44,567 nucleotides of DNA. Origin: Pseudomonadota bacterium (lineage in GTDB: Bacteria > Pseudomonadota > Alphaproteobacteria > Rhizobiales > Xanthobacteraceae). The stretch lies in assembly GCA_023422775.1 (NCBI GenBank), contig JAFAGM010000046.1, positions 1 to 44,567 of the forward strand. The letters run 5' to 3'. The notes under the pieces are model-generated. The model was not told the origin of the DNA and searched no databases. It saw only the letters and a list, made by a program, of their open reading frames with translations. The number at the start of each line of letters is the position of its first letter. The first letter of the stretch is position 1. The translations under genes and the position numbers were made by a program. Below are positions 40,146 through 44,567 of the stretch, in pieces.

Positions 40146-40201
40146 TTCTCTATTGCGGCGCAACTTTAGAATTTTTCAACTCCCCAGTCCAAGGCCAAGA
40201 G

Positions 40202-41107
40202 ATGCATCTTCTCGACACTGAATCCGGCGGACACGGGTTGCGGTCCGCAGCCTTCACCAAAGCATCATCCGTGCCGGGAATTCCGGCGGGCCAAGGCCTG
40301 CCGCCGCCCTCGATGGACCACCTCGACGAACTCGAGGCGCAGAGCATCTACATCCTGCGGGAGGCGTTCGCGCGGCTGAAGAAGCTCGCGCTGCTGTGGT
40401 CGCTGGGGAAAGATTCCAACGTGATGATCTGGCTGGCGCGCAAGGCCTTCTTCGGCCGTGTTCCGTTCCCCGCGCTGCACGTCGACACCGGCAAGAAGTT
40501 TCCAGAGATGTATGCGTTCCGCGATCGCTTCGGCAAGGAATGGGATCTCGATTTGAAGATCGAGCCCTGCCCGCCCATCGACACCGTCGATCCGACCCTG
40601 CCGCCGGCCGCGCGGTCCGCCGCCCGCAAGACCGAAGGACTTAAATGGGCGCTGACCAAATACGGTTTCGACGGCCTGATCGCCGGCATCCGCCGCGACG
40701 AGGAAGCCACCCGCGCCAAGGAGCGCGTGTTCTCGCCGCGCGGACTCGAAGGCGGCTGGGACGTGCGCGATCAGCCCCCGGAATTCTGGGACCAGTTCAA
40801 CGCATCGCCGCCGCAAGGCGCGCATTTGCGCATCCACCCGATCCTGCATTGGACCGAGGCCGACATCTGGGCCTACACCAGGCGCGAGAACATTCCGATC
40901 ATTCCGCTGTATCTGTCGAAGGACGGCAAGCGCTATCGCTCGCTGGGCGATGCCGACATCACCTTCCCGGTGGCCTCCACCGCCTCGAGCATCGACGAGA
41001 TCCTGATCGAACTCGACGGCACCAGGGTGCCGGAGCGCGCCGGCCGCGCGCTCGATCATGAGACCGAAGACGCATTCGAGCGGCTGCGTGTCGCCGGCTA
41101 TCTCTGA
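40202..41107 (+). CDS. cysD: Sulfate adenylyltransferase subunit 2
   Basis: The 301-residue catalytic subunit of ATP sulfurylase, forming adenylyl-sulfate from ATP and sulfate with the GTPase CysN. PP-loop LLWSLGKDSNVM (SLGKDS 67-72), PFPALHVDTGKKFPEMYAFR, IAGIRRDEEATRAKERVFS and YLSKDGKRYRSLGDADITFP are diagnostic. About 37 extra residues precede the usual family start MDHLDELEAQSIYILREAF (ATG 40313); ATG 40202 has AAGG 7 bases upstream and is used here. It is followed by cysNC after 11 bp. Confidence 0.95.
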   Translation: MHLLDTESGGHGLRSAAFTKASSVPGIPAGQGLPPPSMDHLDELEAQSIYILREAFARLKKLALLWSLGKDSNVMIWLARKAFFGRVPFPALHVDTGKKFPEMYAFRDRFGKEWDLDLKIEPCPPIDTVDPTLPPAARSAARKTEGLKWALTKYGFDGLIAGIRRDEEATRAKERVFSPRGLEGGWDVRDQPPEFWDQFNASPPQGAHLRIHPILHWTEADIWAYTRRENIPIIPLYLSKDGKRYRSLGDADITFPVASTASSIDEILIELDGTRVPERAGRALDHETEDAFERLRVAGYL

Positions 41108-41118
41108 CGGACGTTGGT

Positions 41119-43047
41119 GTGAGCGCTCTGATGAACATGATCCTTCCCACGCCGATCGCCGCAACACCGAACGGCACGACGCGTCCGCAGGTGCGTATCG
41201 TCATCGTCGGCCACGTCGATCACGGCAAATCCACGCTCGTGGGCCGCCTGCTGCACGAGACCGGCAGTCTCCCCGAGGGCAAGCTGGAGATGCTGAAAGC
41301 CGTCAGCGCCCGGCGCGGCATGCCGTTCGAATGGTCGTTTCTCCTGGACGCGCTGCAGACCGAGCGCGACCAGGGCATCACCATCGACACCACGCAGATC
41401 CGCTTCCGCACCCGCTCGCGCGACGTCGTGCTGATCGACGCGCCCGGCCATGCCGAATTCCTCCGCAACATGATCACCGGCGCCTCGCAGGCCGACGGCG
41501 CGGTGCTGATCATCGACGCGCTGGAGGGCGTGCGCGACCAGACCCGGCGGCACGGCTATCTGCTGCATCTGTTGGGCATCAAGCAGGTCGCGATCGTCGT
41601 CAACAAGATGGACCGCGTCGATTTCGGCGCTGCGCGCTTCAAGGAGATCAGCGACGAGATTTCGTCGCATCTCACCGGCCTCGGCGTGACGCCGACAGCG
41701 GTAATTCCGATATCCGCCCGCGACGGTGACGGCGTGGCTGAACACACGTCGCGGATCGGCTGGTATCAGGGACCGACCGTCATCGAAGCGCTGGATGCAC
41801 TCGAACCGGCGCGGCCGCTGGAGCAACTGGCGCTGCGGCTGCCGGTGCAGGCGATCTACAAATTTGACGACCGCCGCATCGTTGCGGGCCGCATTGAATC
41901 GGGCCACCTTACCGCCGGCGACGAGATCGTCATCATGCCCGCCGGCAAGATTGCGAAGATCAAGACCGTCGAGAGCTGGCCTGTGACGCCGCTCAAGGGC
42001 AGCCACGGCGCCGGGCGCTCGGTCGGCATCACGCTCGACCGCGAACTGTTCATCGAACGCGGCGACGTCATCGCGCATGCCGGCGCGGCGCCGCGCGATA
42101 CGCGGCGAATTCGCGCGCGGATCTTCTGGCTGCACGACAAGCCACTCTCAAAGGGTGACCAGATCCTGATCCGCCTCGGCACGCGGGAGAGCCGAGCCTC
42201 CGTGGTCGCGATCGAGAAGGCCGTCGATCCCGGCGAACTCTCCAATGCCGAGACCAGGGCGATCGCGCGCAATCACGTCGGTGAAATCGATATCTCGCTG
42301 GCCCAGCCGATCGCGGCCGATCCTTACTCTGACAATCCGCGCACCGGGCGGCTGGTGATCGAGGTCAACGGCCGCATCGCCGGCGGTGGTCTGGTGCTGT
42401 CGGTCGACGCCGGACAGCGCGCGGTGCCGGTCGACATCGTGCCGGTCGAGTCGGCGCTTCGCCCCGAAGAGCGCTCTGCGCGCTACCGCCACAACGGTGC
42501 GGTGATCTGGCTGACCGGCCTGCCGGGCTCCGGCAAGTCGACGCTGGCGCGTGCGCTCGAGCGCCGGCTGTTTTCACGCGGCGGCTCGCCCATCCTGCTC
42601 GATGGCGACACACTGCGCGCCGGCCTCAATGGCGATCTCGGCTTCTCGGCGCAGGACCGCACCGAAAACATCCGCCGCCTGGCTGAAGTCGCGACCCATC
42701 TGGCGCGCAACGGACACATCGCCGTCGTCGCTGCGGTGTCTCCGTCGGCGGAAGATCGCGCCGCGGCGCGCCGTGTCGCCGACACGTCGTTCCGCGAGAT
42801 CTATGTCGCGACACCAGCCGAGATCTGCGAGAGCCGAGACCCCAAGGGGCATTACGCCAAGGCGCGCGCCGGCACGCTGCAGGCGTTCACCGGGATCGCC
42901 AACGATTACCAGCCGCCGGCCCGACCCGAACTGAACATCGACACTTCGGCCCGCACGGTTTCGGATGCCACCGACGAGATCGAGCGGATGCTGGTTGAAA
43001 CCGGCATTCTGTTCGACGAATTGGTGGATCTGGCGGCCAATATCTAG
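41119..43047 (+). CDS. cysNC: Fused sulfate adenylyltransferase subunit 1 / adenylyl-sulfate kinase
   Basis: A 642-residue bifunctional protein (equivalent to rhizobial NodQ). The N-terminal CysN GTPase, about 1-445, has G1 GHVDHGKSTL (31-40), G3 DAPGH (107-111) and G4 NKMD (162-165), followed by elongation-factor-like barrels. The C-terminal CysC kinase, about 455-640, has P-loop GLPGSGKST (467-475), DGDTLRAGLNGDLGFSAQDR and the TFREIYV-like SFREIYVATPAEICESRDPK. It activates sulfate and phosphorylates APS to PAPS. The start is GTG 41119; ATG at 41131 or 41137 are alternatives. The general cys context argues for the housekeeping gene rather than a symbiotic nodQ. Confidence 0.95.
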   Translation: MSALMNMILPTPIAATPNGTTRPQVRIVIVGHVDHGKSTLVGRLLHETGSLPEGKLEMLKAVSARRGMPFEWSFLLDALQTERDQGITIDTTQIRFRTRSRDVVLIDAPGHAEFLRNMITGASQADGAVLIIDALEGVRDQTRRHGYLLHLLGIKQVAIVVNKMDRVDFGAARFKEISDEISSHLTGLGVTPTAVIPISARDGDGVAEHTSRIGWYQGPTVIEALDALEPARPLEQLALRLPVQAIYKFDDRRIVAGRIESGHLTAGDEIVIMPAGKIAKIKTVESWPVTPLKGSHGAGRSVGITLDRELFIERGDVIAHAGAAPRDTRRIRARIFWLHDKPLSKGDQILIRLGTRESRASVVAIEKAVDPGELSNAETRAIARNHVGEIDISLAQPIAADPYSDNPRTGRLVIEVNGRIAGGGLVLSVDAGQRAVPVDIVPVESALRPEERSARYRHNGAVIWLTGLPGSGKSTLARALERRLFSRGGSPILLDGDTLRAGLNGDLGFSAQDRTENIRRLAEVATHLARNGHIAVVAAVSPSAEDRAAARRVADTSFREIYVATPAEICESRDPKGHYAKARAGTLQAFTGIANDYQPPARPELNIDTSARTVSDATDEIERMLVETGILFDELVDLAANI

Positions 43048-43085
43048 GCTTATTGGGGCCTTCTCATCGACCCGGCTTTAGGGCT

Positions 43086-43112
43086 AAAAGGACTGCCAAC
43101 GCAGCCCTTTTT
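43086..43112 (+). terminator. Intrinsic terminator of the cysD-cysNC operon
   Basis: Stem AAAAGG-CTGC / GCAG-CCTTTT with one internal mismatch (43086-43111), loop CAAC and a T-run to 43112. It begins 39 bp after the cysNC stop. Confidence 0.75.
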
Positions 43113-43123
43113 GGCGCGTTTTT

Positions 43124-43146
43124 GCTGCCTTTCGATAGAAGGCAGC
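43124..43146 (+). other. Leader hairpin upstream of glcB
   Basis: GCTGCCTT (43124-43131) and AAGGCAGC (43139-43146) form a perfect 8-bp stem with a 7-base loop, 33 bp before the malate synthase start. It follows the terminator closely and has a weak T-run; it may be a second terminator or a leader structure. Confidence 0.5.
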
Positions 43147-43179
43147 TTTCAACGCCAATTTCCACCGAGAAAGCCCATC

Positions 43180-44567
43180 ATGAATCGTGTCGATGCCCAC
43201 GGATTGAAGATCGCGCCTGTCCTGTTCGATTTCATCGCCAGGGAGGCGACCCCCAAAACCGGAATCTCGCCCGATGCATTCTGGGCCGGTGTCGCCGCCA
43301 TCATCAGGAAACTGGGACCGAAAAACCGCGAGCTGCTCGCCTTCCGCGACGCGCTGCAGGCCAGGATCGACGGCTGGCATCGCGCCAACAAGGGCAAGGC
43401 GTTCGACATGAACGCATACACGGCCTTTCTCAAGGAGATCGGCTACCTGTTGCCCGAGCCGGCGACCCAGAAGGTCGAGACCACCAATGTCGACGACGAG
43501 ATCGGCAAGATCTGCGGCCCGCAACTCGTCGTTCCCCTGACCAACGCCCGCTATGCGCTGAACGCTGCCAATGCGCGCTGGGGCAGTCTCTATGACGCCT
43601 TCTACGGTACCGACGCGATCCCGCACGACCCGAGCGAGACCGGCAAGGGCTTCAACAAGGCGCGCGGCGACAAGGTGATCGCCAAGGCCAAGGCGTTCCT
43701 CGATGCCGCCGTTCCGCTCGCGACCGGCAGCCACACCGACGTGACGTCGTACAGCGTCATCGCAGGCCAGCTCTCCGCGAAACTGAAGAGCGGCAACGCC
43801 ACCGCGTTGAAGTCTGCTTCGCAGTTCGCCGGCTTCCAGGGCGATGCTGCGTCACCGACGGCGATGCTGCTCGTCAACAACGGCATGCATATCGACGTGA
43901 AGATCGACCGCAGCCACGTCATCGGCAAGGACGATCCGGCCGGCGTCGCCGACATGATCCTGGAATCGGCCGTATCCACCATTCTGGACATGGAAGACTC
44001 CGTCGCCGCCGTCGATGCCGAGGACAAGGTGCTGGTGTATCGCAACACGCTTGGCCTGATGGACGGCACGCTCTCGGCCGACTTCGAGAAGGGCGGCAAG
44101 ACGCTGAAGCGTTCGCTCAACGCCGACCGCGTCTACAAGACGCCCGACGGCAAGGAGCTGACGCTGCACGGACGTAGTCTTCTATTGATGCGCAATGTCG
44201 GTCATCACATGTTCACCGACGCGGTGCTCGACGAGAAGGGCGAGGAGATTCCGGAAGGCCTGCTCGACGCTGCCGTGGCCGGCCTGCTTGCGATCCACGA
44301 TCTCAAGGGTTCTTCGAAGACCAGAAACAGCCGCACCGGCTCGGTCTACATCGTCAAGCCGAAGATGCACGGGCCCGACGAGGTCGCGCTGACCTGCGAA
44401 CTGTTCGGCGACGTCGAGAAGCTTCTCGGATTGCCGGAAAACACCATGAAGGTCGGCATCATGGACGAGGAGCGCCGCACCACGGTCAACCTCAAGGCCT
44501 GCATCCAGAACGCCTCGAAGCGCATCTGCTTCATCAACACCGGCTTCCTCGACCGCACCGGCGACGA
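43180..44567 (+). CDS. glcB: Malate synthase G (partial, 3' end outside window)
   Basis: The first 462 residues of an enzyme of about 720 that condenses glyoxylate with acetyl-CoA to malate in the glyoxylate bypass. The G isoform is recognised from KIAPVLFDFIAREATPKTGI near the N-terminus, the segment GKICGPQLVVPLTNARYALN, NARWGSLYDAFYGTDAIP and the catalytic-core stretches ILDMEDSVAAVDAEDKVLVY and KSGSVYIVKPKMHGPDEVAL-like NRTGSVYIVKPKMHGPDEV. The frame stays open to the window end. ATG 43180 has GAGAAAG upstream. Use of acetate or fatty acids would need it together with isocitrate lyase, not present here. Confidence 0.95.
   Translation, partial: MNRVDAHGLKIAPVLFDFIAREATPKTGISPDAFWAGVAAIIRKLGPKNRELLAFRDALQARIDGWHRANKGKAFDMNAYTAFLKEIGYLLPEPATQKVETTNVDDEIGKICGPQLVVPLTNARYALNAANARWGSLYDAFYGTDAIPHDPSETGKGFNKARGDKVIAKAKAFLDAAVPLATGSHTDVTSYSVIAGQLSAKLKSGNATALKSASQFAGFQGDAASPTAMLLVNNGMHIDVKIDRSHVIGKDDPAGVADMILESAVSTILDMEDSVAAVDAEDKVLVYRNTLGLMDGTLSADFEKGGKTLKRSLNADRVYKTPDGKELTLHGRSLLLMRNVGHHMFTDAVLDEKGEEIPEGLLDAAVAGLLAIHDLKGSSKTRNSRTGSVYIVKPKMHGPDEVALTCELFGDVEKLLGLPENTMKVGIMDEERRTTVNLKACIQNASKRICFINTGFLDRTGD

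Noticed and set aside
41119..43047. Symbiotic nodQ gene
   Set aside because: NodQ and CysNC are equivalent in architecture, but the gene is embedded in a full cys cluster and has no nod genes nearby.
1..44567. tRNA or rRNA genes, CRISPR arrays, insertion sequences, prophage or integration sites
   Set aside because: Looked for on both strands; the only repeated units are short REP-like palindromes and two small tandem repeats, and no transposase or integrase motif is encoded.

Overview
The window is high-GC chromosomal DNA from an alphaproteobacterium of the Hyphomicrobiales, most probably Bradyrhizobium or a close relative in the Nitrobacteraceae. Reasons: an RcdA/DUF1465 protein, a cysteine-free L31, the DUF1192/quinone oxidoreductase pair, a TfdA-alpha-like dioxygenase, the cysG-DUF2849-cysI-DUF934-cysH cluster, and many extragenic palindromes of types common in Bradyrhizobium. 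The assignment rests on recognition, not on a search. No rRNA, tRNA, CRISPR array, insertion sequence or prophage was seen.

Layout. 1-3733 (minus): an RND efflux pump, lipoprotein adaptor then permease, with the permease cut by the window edge. 4420-6538 (plus): a MotA/ExbB-like channel protein and an OmpA/MotB-like partner, a stator-like pair without flagellar genes. 6663-10804: an acetyltransferase, an ABC exporter, ribosomal protein L31, an RcdA-like cell-cycle adaptor, a candidate small RNA and a DUF1192 protein. 10911-16954: a quinone oxidoreductase and two cyclic-di-GMP proteins (one EAL with a degenerate GGDEF, one active-looking GGEEF) around a small DUF7662-like gene. 17072-21463: GalU, a periplasmic lytic transglycosylase and a DUF459 SGNH protein whose catalytic residues are substituted. 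21512-24591: a CsbD-like protein, two divergent short-chain dehydrogenases and a TfdA-like dioxygenase. 24722-27945: YqgE, a lone DsbD-alpha-type periplasmic domain and a polysaccharide flippase-like protein. 27997-28523: a toxin-antitoxin pair. 28574-31173: a patatin-bdhA operon and a CAP-domain lipoprotein.

31379-43047 is a near-complete assimilatory sulfate module. On the minus strand lie cysG, DUF2849, cysI, DUF934 and cysH, which overlap or nearly abut, then sbp-cysT-cysW-cysA for uptake. Divergently on the plus strand lie cysD and a fused cysNC. Sulfate is imported by Sbp-CysTWA, activated by CysD-CysNC, reduced to sulfite by CysH and to sulfide by the siroheme enzyme CysI, with siroheme made by CysG. 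The 144-bp gap between cysG and cysD carries a strong inverted repeat that looks like the shared operator. The window closes inside a malate synthase G gene (43180 onward).

The intergenic spaces hold about ten REP-like palindromic elements. The observations most worth following up are the orphan stator pair, the minus-strand small RNA candidate near 10262-10380, the catalytically substituted SGNH protein, the cys divergent operator, and the two uncharacterised proteins built into the sulfite-reduction operon.
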